Of a DNA stretch of 64,000 bases, positions 7,515 to 15,493 are shown piece by piece. The first letter of the stretch is position 1. Each line of letters opens with the position of its first letter. The notes under the pieces are model-generated. The model was not told the DNA's origin. It saw nothing but the letters and a program-made list of their open reading frames with translations, and ran no database searches. The position numbers and the translations under genes were made by a program. The DNA comes from an uncultured Sphingomonas sp. (GTDB taxonomy: Bacteria > Pseudomonadota > Alphaproteobacteria > Sphingomonadales > Sphingomonadaceae), in contig NZ_CAMLDL010000004.1 in the NCBI RefSeq assembly GCF_946478955.1, positions 106,678 through 170,677 of the forward strand. Direction: 5' to 3'.

Positions 7515-7912
7515 ACCTGTGATCGGGACGGAAGTCCCCGCCTCAACGAAGAGCCGGCAACGGCAGGACGGCGAGGAGAGGATGGAAGACCCGATCTCCA
7601 CCGGATGGCGATGAGGAGGAACCCCGGTTCCAAGTCGGACCGCCGGAAGAGGCGCCGGAAGAGTTGGACTCATCCAGCGCGAAACGTGGCTCCCCCGGGA
7701 GCAGGCGACGCGCACGGAGAGACTAACCCAAGAAGGGCCGTGGAAGGGCAGAAACCTGTCTTCGGACGAGGATTTTGTTTCGGAAGCGACGCCTGAGATG
7801 GCGAGCAAGGATCGAGGAGCAGGACGTCTTCGGACGACCAAGCTGACGAACACCGGCAAACTGGTCTCGGCGCAGATGGGGGCTGACAGCAATGTCGGCC
7901 CCCATTTCTCTG
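7515..7912 (+). ncRNA. Candidate structured RNA of about 400 nt, family unidentified
   Basis: The 845 bases between the GFA gene and the symporter contain no convincing protein frame but many stable RNA elements. GATCGGG (7521-7527) pairs with CCCGATC (7590-7596). GCCG-GCAA-CGGC (7553-7564) is a GNRA-capped hairpin. GTC-TTCG-GAC (7758-7767) and CGTC-TTCG-GACG (7825-7836) are UUCG-capped. GCCGGAAGAGGC repeats in tandem near 7642. The 3' end is a 12-bp stem (ATGGGGGC 7876-7883 with GCCCCCAT 7898-7905) followed by TTCTCT, a weak intrinsic-terminator shape. It lacks the conserved GAGGAAAGUCC of RNase P RNA and is not tmRNA. From 7913 to 8159 nothing further is seen except the symporter's ribosome-binding site. 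Confidence 0.55.
7876..7912 (+). terminator. Terminator-like hairpin ending the long RNA candidate
   Basis: ATGGGGGC (7876-7883) pairs with GCCCCCAT (7898-7905). The stem is extended inward by a G-U pair and GAC/GTC around a six-base loop, and TTCTCT follows. It is a strong stem with a short pyrimidine tail. Confidence 0.55.
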
Positions 7913-8159
7913 TGCGACTGAATCACCGCGTAGCAGCTGCCGCATTTGCCCGAGCTGCAATTTTGCAAAAGCAACATGAAACCGGCGCGCCACGGAGAAA
8001 GCGGCGCCGACGCGGTGGGGCGGCCTTCCATTACGCCGACGAGTCTTATTCCGCTGCGGTTTCGACCGGCTTGGGGCAGTAATTCGCGCCTGTGCCCTCT
8101 GGCGTTGCTGCAAATGCACCGATAAGCCTAGCCGTCGAAGATCAAGGAGTTCCCCCATA

Positions 8160-9428
8160 ATGAGCAGCACGACCATCCCGACGAAAGCGAAGCGATCGTC
8201 GCGTAGTTGGCCAGTATTGCTGGCGTTAATAGCTGGTCTGCTGCTTGGTGCCTTGTCGGGCGGGCTGGGCGATGGATGGCGTGAACCGTTGGTGCGTATC
8301 GCCAATAGCGTGGGCGGACTTTGGCTCGACGCGTTGAAGATGACGGTCGTGCCGCTTATCATCGCGCTGCTCGTGACCGGAATTACCAGCGGGGCCGACG
8401 CTGCGCGCGCGGGCGGCATAGCCGGACGTAGTTTCATCTGGTTCGTGGGTATCCTGACCGGATCGGCAATTGTTGGCGGATTACTGACGCCCGCGCTAAT
8501 TGCCGCTTTCCCGTTGCCGGATAGCGCGGCAGAGGCGTTGCGTGCCGGTCTGGCAACGATCGACCGCGGTAGCGCGGTGGCGTCGATTCCGAAGCTTGAG
8601 GACTTTCTGGGTAGCCTGATCCCGACCAACCCGATTGGGGCGGCGGCAACCGACAAGATCCTGCCGCTGGTAGTGTTCACGGCATTGTTCGCGTTTGCCC
8701 TGACCCGGATTGATGCGGAAAGCCGGGCCATCATCTCGCGCTTTTTCAAGGCAGTTGAAAAGGCGATGCTGGTGATGATCGGCTGGGTGCTGGCGCTTGC
8801 TCCATATGGCGTGTTCGCACTCGGTTTCGCAGTAGGCGCCGGTGCCGGCGGATCGGCCTTTGCAGCACTAGCGCATTACATTCTGATCCTGCTTATCGTT
8901 GGCGGCACTGTGACATTGCTGGGCTATCTCGTCGCCGCCTATGCCGGTTGGTCGGTGAGCGATTTCTTTCGTGCGATGATCCAGCCGCAGGCAGTGGCGC
9001 TGTCGACCCAATCGTCGCTGGCCTGCCTTCCCGCCATGCTAACCAGCGCAAAGGCGCTCGGCGTTCCCGAACGCAATGCCGATGTTACCCTGCCGCTCGC
9101 CGTGGCATTGTTCCGGGCCACGGGCCCGGCAATGAACATCGCAGTCGCGATCTATGTGGCCTATTGGACTGGAACTCCGCTTCCGCCGACTGCACTGATC
9201 GCCGGAATCGCGGTGGCGTCCGTCGCCAGCTATTGGGCTGTGAGCCTTCCAGGGGCGCTTAGCTTCATCACCTCGATCGCGCCAATCGCCCTGGTCATGG
9301 GCGTGCCAATTGAGCCTCTGGCCATTCTGATTGCGGTCGAAGTCGTGCCCGACATGATGCGTACCATTGGCAATGTCGTGCATGATGTCGCGGTGACGGG
9401 GGCGGTTGCCAAGCGCACCCGCGACTGA
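8160..9428 (+). CDS. Sodium- or proton-coupled dicarboxylate/amino-acid symporter (SDF/DAACS family)
   Basis: A 422-residue inner-membrane transporter with the usual eight hydrophobic segments and two re-entrant hairpins of the GltPh/DctA fold. The first hairpin contains the serine-rich ALSTQSSLACLP (about residues 280-292). The substrate/ion region has ALFRATGPAMNIAVAIYVA, and the last helix contains PDMMRTIGNVVHD, where Asp, Arg and Asn are the conserved binding residues. Length matches the family. AAGGAG lies nine bases before ATG 8160. It stands alone, so the substrate (glutamate, aspartate, C4-dicarboxylate or a neutral amino acid) is uncertain. Confidence 0.92.
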   Translation: MSSTTIPTKAKRSSRSWPVLLALIAGLLLGALSGGLGDGWREPLVRIANSVGGLWLDALKMTVVPLIIALLVTGITSGADAARAGGIAGRSFIWFVGILTGSAIVGGLLTPALIAAFPLPDSAAEALRAGLATIDRGSAVASIPKLEDFLGSLIPTNPIGAAATDKILPLVVFTALFAFALTRIDAESRAIISRFFKAVEKAMLVMIGWVLALAPYGVFALGFAVGAGAGGSAFAALAHYILILLIVGGTVTLLGYLVAAYAGWSVSDFFRAMIQPQAVALSTQSSLACLPAMLTSAKALGVPERNADVTLPLAVALFRATGPAMNIAVAIYVAYWTGTPLPPTALIAGIAVASVASYWAVSLPGALSFITSIAPIALVMGVPIEPLAILIAVEVVPDMMRTIGNVVHDVAVTGAVAKRTRD

Positions 9429-9605
9429 AGCGTCGTTCGTCGATGGCGGCGGTCCGCTGGTCGGCTGGTCGAGGCAGGGCCGGAGTCGGTCGAGCAGATG
9501 CTGCGCCGCGACGCGGAAAACCATTTGATGGGCCAGTGGCGCGGCCAAAGGTAACCCCTGACATCCCGCTTTTGACCGCGTCGCACCCGGCTGGGCAAGG
9601 ATACG

Positions 9606-10364
9606 TCAGCGTCCGGAAATCGCGCGGACCTGGTCGGAATAGAGGCGCCCGACCGGTTGTTCGCTGCCATCGCCAAGTCTGGCGATCCAGCGTCCGGACA
9701 CGTTGCGCGAAAAGCCGGCGATAAAGTCGCGCCGAACGATGGCGGAACGGTGCAAACGCACGAACAATTCCGGATTCAACCCTTCTTCCAGCGCCGCCAT
9801 GCTGTGATGGATCAGCCAGCTGCGCTTGCCGACATGAAGGCGCATATAATCGCGCTCGGCCGTAACCCGGTCGATGTCCCGTGAGGCAATGCGCACCAAT
9901 CCGGAAAGATCGGATGCCCAAAATTCCTCTAGCCAGGGCGACGGTGCTACGGTGCCTTCGTCAACGCCCGTCGTCTCCTGCCGATCAGCCGCTTCGCGCG
10001 CGCGCGAAAGCGCGCGGTCCAATCGAACCGCGTCCACCGGCTTCATCAGATAATCGACGGCCTCAACGTCAAAGGCGGCCACCGCGAACTGATCAAACGC
10101 GGTCACAAACACAACGGCAGGCGAGGGTGATTGCCGCGACAGCGCCCGCGCCACTTCGATACCGTCGAGGCCGGGCATGGCGATATCGAGAAGGACAAGG
10201 CCGGGCTTCAATGCATCGGCCATTCGAACCGCGCTTTCGCCGTCGTGGGCGGTGCCCACCAGGTCGACACCCTCCATCCGGGCGAGCAGCATTTGCAGCC
10301 GCTCCGCCGCAAGCGGCTCGTCGTCGGCGATCAGGACCTTCAGGCGTTTCGCGTCAGTCATCAT
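9606..10364 (-). CDS. LytTR-family response regulator
   Basis: A 252-residue response regulator. Residues 8-125 form a receiver domain with DD at 14-15, the phospho-acceptor Asp60 in VLLDIAMPG, and the switch lysine in YLMKPVDA. Residues about 150-252 form a LytTR DNA-binding domain (AERDYMRLHVGKRSWLIHHS, then FVRLHRSAIVRRDFI), which binds direct repeats rather than using a helix-turn-helix. Its start overlaps the end of the sensor kinase by 11 bases, so the two are translated as a unit. The target promoters are not visible here. Confidence 0.93.
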   Translation of the reverse strand: MMTDAKRLKVLIADDEPLAAERLQMLLARMEGVDLVGTAHDGESAVRMADALKPGLVLLDIAMPGLDGIEVARALSRQSPSPAVVFVTAFDQFAVAAFDVEAVDYLMKPVDAVRLDRALSRAREAADRQETTGVDEGTVAPSPWLEEFWASDLSGLVRIASRDIDRVTAERDYMRLHVGKRSWLIHHSMAALEEGLNPELFVRLHRSAIVRRDFIAGFSRNVSGRWIARLGDGSEQPVGRLYSDQVRAISGR

Positions 10365-11568
10365 CTTCTACCGGGATAGCGATCGATACCTGATATCCGC
10401 CGGGAATGGGACCGAAACGGCAGTCGGCCTCGCCGCCAAAATGCGCCTCCAGCCGTTCGCAGACATTGGTGAGGCCAAGGCCAGTACCCTTGTGGGTCGG
10501 TGCAGCGATGGCGGAACGGCGGTCGGTGTCATTGACCCGGTTGATCACATCTATCTGAATTCGTCCGCCATCGAGCGGCGTCGCGACGATCGACAGGTCA
10601 ACCTGCGCCGTGGTCGCGGACACGCCGTATTTGATGGCATTTTCAACAATCGGCTGAAGAATAAGCGCGGGAACACGGGCACCTTCCAACGCCGCAGGTA
10701 CCTCAATGTTGACCTTGAGCCGCTCCGGGAAGCGGATTTTTTCAATGTCGAGGTAAAGCCGCTGCAGCGCAATCTCTTCTGCCAGGCTGACATCGGCGCT
10801 CGGGTCGACCGACAGCGACGTCCGAAAGAAGGTCGACAGCGCCATCAACATTTCCTCGGCCTGTTCCGACCGGCCGGACATGACAAGGGACGACAGGCTG
10901 TTCAGCGTGTTGAACAGAAAGTGCGGATTGACCTGATATCGCAGTGCGCGGACCTGGGCCGCATGCGCCGCCGTTTCCGCCGCCGCCATTCGCGTTTCTG
11001 CTACCCGCATCCGGCCCTGTTGGGTCATGGCGATGAAGAAGGCGCACCAGGTCGCGAACAGGAAGTACCAGGTCACAGTGGCATCGGCGATCAGGGTCGG
11101 CATCTTTGACCCGATGATTTGCTCGACCGGAGGCAGATTGACCTCCAGCTCATTGCCATTGTTCTGAACAATGCGGACGTTGCTGCCGCGCTGAACAATC
11201 GCAACGCCCTCTTGCGTTGTGATCTGCGACTGTTCCTTGTTCATCTGTGACATGAACGCCATTTTCAGGCTGACCGCCGACAGGATGATTGCTGCGGGCA
11301 GCGCCGCAGCCGCCGCTACCAGCGCCATGCGCCGAACACCGCCTTCACGCGCAAACAGACGCAAGGCTAGGTAGATGAAGAACGTCAGGCCGATCCCGAC
11401 CAAGGCGTTGATGGCGCGGAAATTGATGGCGTTGGCGCTATCAGTGCTCAACAGGCCGCGAACAAGCACCGTGACGAGGTAGAACATCCAGAATGCGATG
11501 ATCGACTGCGTCGCGAGCCGCCAATCGGCGAACAGGGATTGTCGGGCATTGGACTTCAATTCGGTCAT
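10354..11568 (-). CDS. LytS-type membrane sensor histidine kinase
   Basis: A 404-residue histidine kinase of the LytS/YpdA (HisKA-like His_kinase) class. Four hydrophobic segments (about residues 22-40, 55-72, 80-101, 163-181) flank a roughly 60-residue loop containing repeated Gln/Asn. The phosphorylated histidine is His216 in YQVNPHFLFNTLNS. Later motifs are the N box VENAIKYG and the G box GTGLGLTNVCERL. It is the partner of the LytTR regulator that overlaps its end. The input signal is unknown; the loop between TM3 and TM4 is the likely periplasmic sensor. Confidence 0.92.
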   Translation of the reverse strand: MTELKSNARQSLFADWRLATQSIIAFWMFYLVTVLVRGLLSTDSANAINFRAINALVGIGLTFFIYLALRLFAREGGVRRMALVAAAAALPAAIILSAVSLKMAFMSQMNKEQSQITTQEGVAIVQRGSNVRIVQNNGNELEVNLPPVEQIIGSKMPTLIADATVTWYFLFATWCAFFIAMTQQGRMRVAETRMAAAETAAHAAQVRALRYQVNPHFLFNTLNSLSSLVMSGRSEQAEEMLMALSTFFRTSLSVDPSADVSLAEEIALQRLYLDIEKIRFPERLKVNIEVPAALEGARVPALILQPIVENAIKYGVSATTAQVDLSIVATPLDGGRIQIDVINRVNDTDRRSAIAAPTHKGTGLGLTNVCERLEAHFGGEADCRFGPIPGGYQVSIAIPVEDDD

Positions 11569-11662
11569 AATTGATTATCGAATGCCAGTGTCGATTGCGC
11601 GGCGCAATCAGGCGGGGCGGCGTTGGCAGACCGTATCGGGCCGCCTGTCGAACAATTGCTGA

Positions 11663-11687
11663 GGAACGCCCGCAGGGGGCATTCGTT
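11663..11687 (+). promoter_or_regulatory. EcfG-type general stress promoter
   Basis: GGAAC (11663-11667), exactly 16 bases, then CGTT (11684-11687): a perfect match to the EcfG promoter of alphaproteobacteria. It lies 38 bases upstream of the ATG of the small acidic protein at 11725. Confidence 0.75.
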
Positions 11688-11724
11688 CTCATCATGCATA
11701 GTTGCCGATTTGCGCGAGGAAACC

Positions 11725-11937
11725 ATGACGGATCAGACCGACCAGAATAAAAGAACCCCCGGCGAGCAGGCGCCCCCAAGCAAGGATATTGAGAAAAAGG
11801 TGAAGCGTGACCCGGCAGACAAGGACGCGCGCGTTGACCTTGGCAGTGACGAGTCCATGGACGCGTCTGATCCCAGCTCGGCGACCCAACCTGACAATGA
11901 TGATCAACCGGCTCCATCGTCGGGTTTCCCCGAATAG
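11725..11937 (+). CDS. Small, highly charged, probably disordered stress-associated protein
   Basis: A 70-residue protein rich in Asp, Glu, Lys, Pro and Ser with no hydrophobic core (MTDQTDQNKRTPGEQ at the start, DNDDQPAPSSGFPE at the end). Such composition is typical of hydrophilin-like disordered proteins. GAGGAA lies five bases before the ATG. A perfect EcfG promoter 38 bases upstream suggests expression under general stress, for example desiccation or oxidants. No fold or catalytic motif can be assigned. The start at 11725 is preferred over an upstream in-frame ATG because of the ribosome-binding site and promoter position. Confidence 0.7.
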   Translation: MTDQTDQNKRTPGEQAPPSKDIEKKVKRDPADKDARVDLGSDESMDASDPSSATQPDNDDQPAPSSGFPE

Positions 11938-12142
11938 AACCATATTGGTTCGCCGGTGAAACAATGAATCCGGGACGTGCCCTTTTGAACACAGGCCGCA
12001 AACAATGATGATTGCAGGACATTTATAGGTTGCGAGCGTGACTCCCCTCTGATTCATTATGAATGGGCGGTGGGGATTTGGTTAAGCGTTTCGAAACCGA
12101 ATCAGGCGCATATTCCCACCCAGGGCAAAAGGAGTTGGGAAA

Positions 12143-12691
12143 ATGACTGCCAAGTCGAGCCAACCCGCGGGTGGCGCGCTGTTAATCTCGGAGATGAAGG
12201 AATTTGCCTCCTTCCCGAAGGCCGTACAGCGTTACATTCGGCGTTCGTTGGACGTTGCATACCGTCGTACAGACCCGATCGCGACATGGGCTCGCGATGA
12301 CGTGGAGGCTGCGTCAATTCACGCGCAGGCGCGGTTCTACAACCAACTCGACCATCTTCGACTTCAAATTCCCGATGATAGCGGGCTGGACATGATCGAG
12401 CCGTTCCTGGGCACGCTGGTCACGCTTGCGGCGTTCGACCTCGGCCAGGACCGTATCCAGAATTTTGCGGGCTTCCGCTTCCTCTATGAACGGTTGCTCG
12501 GCGCTGGTGCCCGGCCGTGGCTGCCCGCTGCCTTCTGCGCGGCGGCGTCGCTGCCACATCTGCATCCGGAACGTCGGCGGCACTTACTCCAATCGATCAG
12601 CGAAAGCGCAGCAACCGCGCCGGGCTGGTCAAGCCGGGAGCCGGTGTTCTGGCCGGAATGGGTCGACAAGGTCGAAATCGAAGCGGCCTGA
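12143..12691 (+). CDS. Hypothetical, mainly helical cytoplasmic protein
   Basis: A 182-residue protein with no signal peptide or membrane helix. The sequence alternates charged and hydrophobic residues as in a helical bundle (AVQRYIRRSLDVAYRR, then NFAGFRFLYERLLGAGARP). AAAAGGAG stands seven bases before the ATG, and a terminator-like hairpin follows 60 bases after the stop, so it is a monocistronic gene. I do not recognise the family. The 205 bases upstream show no promoter I can name. Confidence 0.7.
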   Translation: MTAKSSQPAGGALLISEMKEFASFPKAVQRYIRRSLDVAYRRTDPIATWARDDVEAASIHAQARFYNQLDHLRLQIPDDSGLDMIEPFLGTLVTLAAFDLGQDRIQNFAGFRFLYERLLGAGARPWLPAAFCAAASLPHLHPERRRHLLQSISESAATAPGWSSREPVFWPEWVDKVEIEAA

Positions 12692-12700
12692 CCCGGCATT

Positions 12701-12757
12701 CATAAGAAGCGATTGGCATAAGAAGCGATCGGCATAAGAAGCGATTGGCACAAGAAG
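12701..12757 (+). repeat. Tandem 16-bp repeat, three and a half copies
   Basis: CATAAGAAGCGATTGG occurs at 12701-12716, with one C/T change at 12717-12732, again exactly at 12733-12748, and as a nine-base partial copy running into the terminator stem. It lies between the stop of the gene at 12143-12691 and its terminator and looks like slippage or recombination expansion. Confidence 0.85.
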
Positions 12758-12792
12758 GGGCGCGGGCGATGATTCCCGCGCCCCTTCTTTTT
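12752..12792 (+). terminator. Rho-independent terminator
   Basis: A 15-bp stem, AAGAAGGGGCGCGGG (12752-12766) with its complement at 12775-12789, has an eight-base loop, and its distal arm runs into TTTTT. It terminates the gene ending at 12691. Confidence 0.85.
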
Positions 12793-12809
12793 GCTATGCC
12801 AACCGTTTC

Positions 12810-14189
12810 CTAGGCCAACCGTGCAACCAGGTCCGCTGCAAATTCGCTGAGCGTATCGTCGCGGGCGCCGAGAATGGCGATGCGATCTCCGGGCAGCGCC
12901 TCGCCGAGCATGGCTTTGCCAATGTCGGCACGATCCGCAATGTAGAGCGCATCACCGCCGGCGCTGCGTACGGCCTCGGCCAGCCAATCGCCGCCCCTGC
13001 TGCGGTCCACGGTTCCGCCATGATAGACGGGGTCTGGCAGATAGAGCCGATCGCCGTCGCGCATGCCGCTCGCGAATGTCTGGGCCAGTTCGTCACCCAT
13101 TTTGGCCAATGGGCCAAAGCCATGCGGCTGAAACATCACCAGCAATCGGCCGGGCTGGGCGGTCAGCGTTGCCAGGGTCGCAGCGATCTTGTCCGGATTA
13201 TGCGCAAAATCGTCGATCACCGTGACGCCACCCGCCGTTCCGACGGTTTCAAGCCGTCGCTTCAGGCCGGCAAAGCGCGAAAGGGCGGCGACAGCGTCGG
13301 CCATCGGCACGCCAAGTGCATGGACAGCGGCGAGCGCGGCCATGGCATTCATCGCATTGTGACGCCCCGGAACCTTCAGATCGACAGGAAAGCTTTGGTC
13401 GCCGAGCGTTACGGTGAAGCGGACTCCGTCCGGATGCTGCTCCAAACCGCGCCCGGAAATCGTTGCGCCGGGGCTGTCAAAGCCAAAGCCGATGGGATCG
13501 CGGGTCGCCTCTGCAATGGCGCGAGTTTCGGGATCGTCCATGTTGACCACCGCTTTGTCCGCGCGCGCCAGAAAGGCACCGAACAGGCTGCGAAGCTCGT
13601 CCATACTATGATGGTCGAGGCTGATGTTGCCGAGAACCGCGACTGTAGGCCGATACAATGCGATGGAGCCGTCGCTTTCGTCCACCTCGCTAACGAACAA
13701 TTCGGGGTCACCAACCAGCGCCGACGCAAAGGGCGAGGCCGGAGAAACAAAATTCTTCATCACCGCGCCGTTCATCACGGTCGGTTGGCGGTGCAGCGCA
13801 TGAAGGATCCAGCCGATCATGCCGGTCACGGTCGATTTGCCAGATGTCCCGCCGACGGCGACGCTGCGCTGTGCCGCGTTGAGGAGGCGGGCGAGAAGCT
13901 GCGGCCGGGTAAGATGTTCGATTCCAAGCTCGCGCGCACGCACGACATCGGGGATCGTATCCTCAACAGCCGCCGAGGTGACGAGGATGGCGCCATCCAT
14001 CACGCCGCTGCCATCTTGAGGAAAAAGCGGAATGCCCAGCGACTTTAGATAATCGAACTTGGCGGCGAGGCGGCCGGCATCCAAAGAACGATCAGAACCG
14101 CCGACGCGCGCACCCTGTGCGCGAACGATAGCGGCGAGGGGAAGCATGCCGCTGCCCCCGATTCCGCAGAAGAAATATTGTTCAGCCAT
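12810..14189 (-). CDS. Mur ligase family protein, Mpl/MurC-like (peptidoglycan recycling)
   Basis: A 459-residue Mur ligase. The N-terminal Rossmann domain opens FCGIGGSGMLPLAAI, binding UDP-MurNAc. The ATP loop is GGTSGKST (residues 113-120), the central domain has NISLDHHSMDEL, and the C-terminal domain begins after FAGLKRRLE with DDFAHNPDKI. This is the MurC/Mpl arrangement. Its divergent neighbour is an LD-carboxypeptidase rather than cell-division genes, and recycling pathways pair Mpl (attaching recovered tripeptide to UDP-MurNAc) with LdcA. I therefore favour Mpl over the essential MurC, but the two cannot be separated with certainty by eye. Confidence 0.85.
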   Translation of the reverse strand: MAEQYFFCGIGGSGMLPLAAIVRAQGARVGGSDRSLDAGRLAAKFDYLKSLGIPLFPQDGSGVMDGAILVTSAAVEDTIPDVVRARELGIEHLTRPQLLARLLNAAQRSVAVGGTSGKSTVTGMIGWILHALHRQPTVMNGAVMKNFVSPASPFASALVGDPELFVSEVDESDGSIALYRPTVAVLGNISLDHHSMDELRSLFGAFLARADKAVVNMDDPETRAIAEATRDPIGFGFDSPGATISGRGLEQHPDGVRFTVTLGDQSFPVDLKVPGRHNAMNAMAALAAVHALGVPMADAVAALSRFAGLKRRLETVGTAGGVTVIDDFAHNPDKIAATLATLTAQPGRLLVMFQPHGFGPLAKMGDELAQTFASGMRDGDRLYLPDPVYHGGTVDRSRGGDWLAEAVRSAGGDALYIADRADIGKAMLGEALPGDRIAILGARDDTLSEFAADLVARLA

Positions 14190-14239
14190 TGATGGAAGGC
14201 GCTAGCGGCCCGCGCGCGGCTGTGCAAATCTATGAAGCG

Positions 14240-15058
14240 ATGAAGATTGCCATCGTCGCGCCAAGTTGCACATTGAAGCCGGCAGCCGCCGAAATGGCGG
14301 CGGCAATCGCGGCAACGCGCGGCGATATGGAGTTGGCAATTCACCCGCAATGCTTTCTGTCTGACGGGCATTTCGCTGGACCCGATGAGGCGCGACTGGC
14401 GGCGCTACGCGAGGTGATGGCAGATGACAGTGTTGACGCCGTTTGGTTCGCGCGTGGCGGCTATGGCTCCAACCGCATCGCGGAGGCGGCAATCCGCGAC
14501 CTGCCAGCGTCAGCGCGCGGCAAAACCTATATGGGGTATAGCGACAGTGGGTTCCTTCTTGCCGCTTTTGACAAGGCGGGGCTGAATGCTGCGCACGGAC
14601 CATTGGTGCAGGATGGTTTGCGGGTCGGCGGAGAGGCGGCCCTGCACCGCGCGCTCAACTGGTTGGTGCGCCGCGATCCCGCCGCGCTGGAACCAGGACT
14701 CGAGACCGGCAAGCGGGCGCTGGCGTTCAATCTGACAGTCCTGTCCAGCCTTCTCGGGACGGCGCTAGAGCCTGATTTTGCCGGGGCCGATCTCTTGATC
14801 GAAGATGTGGCAGAGCATGACTACCGAATTGACCGGACGATGTTTCATGTAACTGGCAGCCCTGCAGTGCGCCAATGCCGCCAGCTGCGGCTGGGACGGA
14901 TGAGCGATATACCCGATAATGATCCGCCGTTTGGATCGGGGCCCGAAACGATCGTGCCGGACTGGTGCCGCCGCCGCGCCATTCCCTTCGGCGGCACCGC
15001 CGATATTGGGCATGATGCGGCGAATAGGGTGGTTCCATTCAATCTTGCGGCAAATTAA
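14240..15058 (+). CDS. LD-carboxypeptidase (MccF/LdcA, peptidase family S66)
   Basis: A 272-residue serine peptidase that removes the terminal D-Ala from tetrapeptides during peptidoglycan recycling. The catalytic triad is visible: Ser77 in ARGGYGSNRI, Glu188 in LLIEDV and His258 in ADIGHDA. It opens MKIAIVAPSC, the usual start of the fold, so ATG 14240 is preferred over in-frame TTG/ATG codons at 14189-14192, which would overlap the divergent Mur ligase. No signal peptide is present, consistent with a cytoplasmic enzyme. It is divergently arranged with the Mpl-like ligase, 50 bases apart. Confidence 0.9.
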   Translation: MKIAIVAPSCTLKPAAAEMAAAIAATRGDMELAIHPQCFLSDGHFAGPDEARLAALREVMADDSVDAVWFARGGYGSNRIAEAAIRDLPASARGKTYMGYSDSGFLLAAFDKAGLNAAHGPLVQDGLRVGGEAALHRALNWLVRRDPAALEPGLETGKRALAFNLTVLSSLLGTALEPDFAGADLLIEDVAEHDYRIDRTMFHVTGSPAVRQCRQLRLGRMSDIPDNDPPFGSGPETIVPDWCRRRAIPFGGTADIGHDAANRVVPFNLAAN

Positions 15059-15137
15059 CCCATTTCATCTCCCTCTCCCCCTTGCGTGGCAGGGGGAAAC
15101 GCGCTCTAGTCGCCCTCAGAACTAACAGGAGGGCCTC

Positions 15138-15404
15138 ATGGCAGAATCAACGGGTCGTAAAGCAGGTGGCGGTCTTGCCCGTCCGGTAAAACCGTCGGCA
15201 GAGCTTGCCGCGATTGTCGGATCGGACCCGCTTCCGCGCAGCGAAATCGTGTCGAAGATGTGGGATCATATTAAGAAGAACAACCTGCAAAACCCGGCAA
15301 ACAAGCGCGAAATTCTCGCTGACGACAAGCTGAAGAAGGTGTTTGGCACCGACAAGGTGACCATGTTCGAAATGAACAAGCATATCTCCAAGCACGTCAG
15401 CTGA
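15138..15404 (+). CDS. SWIB/MDM2-domain protein
   Basis: An 88-residue protein that is almost entirely a SWIB (BAF60b) domain. About 15 basic residues at the start are followed by LARPVKPSAELAAIVG, ALPRSEIVSKMWDHIKKN-type helices, LQNPANKREILADDKL and VTMFEMNKHISKHV. The domain is eukaryote-like but occurs in chlamydiae and several alphaproteobacteria, where its role is uncertain (a DNA- or chromatin-associated function has been suggested). AGGAGG precedes the ATG, and a terminator hairpin follows. Upstream (15065-15105) is a CCCCCT/AGGGGG imperfect palindrome of the intergenic repeat type. Confidence 0.9.
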   Translation: MAESTGRKAGGGLARPVKPSAELAAIVGSDPLPRSEIVSKMWDHIKKNNLQNPANKREILADDKLKKVFGTDKVTMFEMNKHISKHVS

Positions 15405-15439
15405 TCGCGGGCCGCGTCCACCGCGGCCGCGATGAGAGA

Positions 15440-15471
15440 GGGGTCCCGGCATTCGCCGCGGGCCCCTTTTT
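15440..15471 (+). terminator. Rho-independent terminator of the SWIB gene
   Basis: GGGGTCCCGGC (15440-15450) pairs, with one G-U and one bulge, with GCCGCGGGCCCC (15455-15466) around ATTC and is followed by TTTTT. Confidence 0.8.
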
Positions 15472-15493
15472 CATGGGTGGCGATTCGGGCGGA

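Noticed and set aside
7515..7912. Identity of the long RNA as RNase P RNA or 6S RNA
   Set aside because: The universally conserved GAGGAAAGUCC core of RNase P RNA is missing, and the length and shape do not fit the single long bubble of 6S RNA.
7798..8082. 94-residue plus-strand frame in the gap before the symporter
   Set aside because: It overlaps the terminator-like stem and UUCG hairpins of the RNA candidate, lacks a ribosome-binding site and has atypical amino-acid content.
7670..8749. 359-residue minus-strand frame across the RNA candidate and the symporter gene
   Set aside because: Antisense to a clear transporter gene and to structured RNA; the sequence is low-complexity Ala/Pro/Ser/Arg without protein features.
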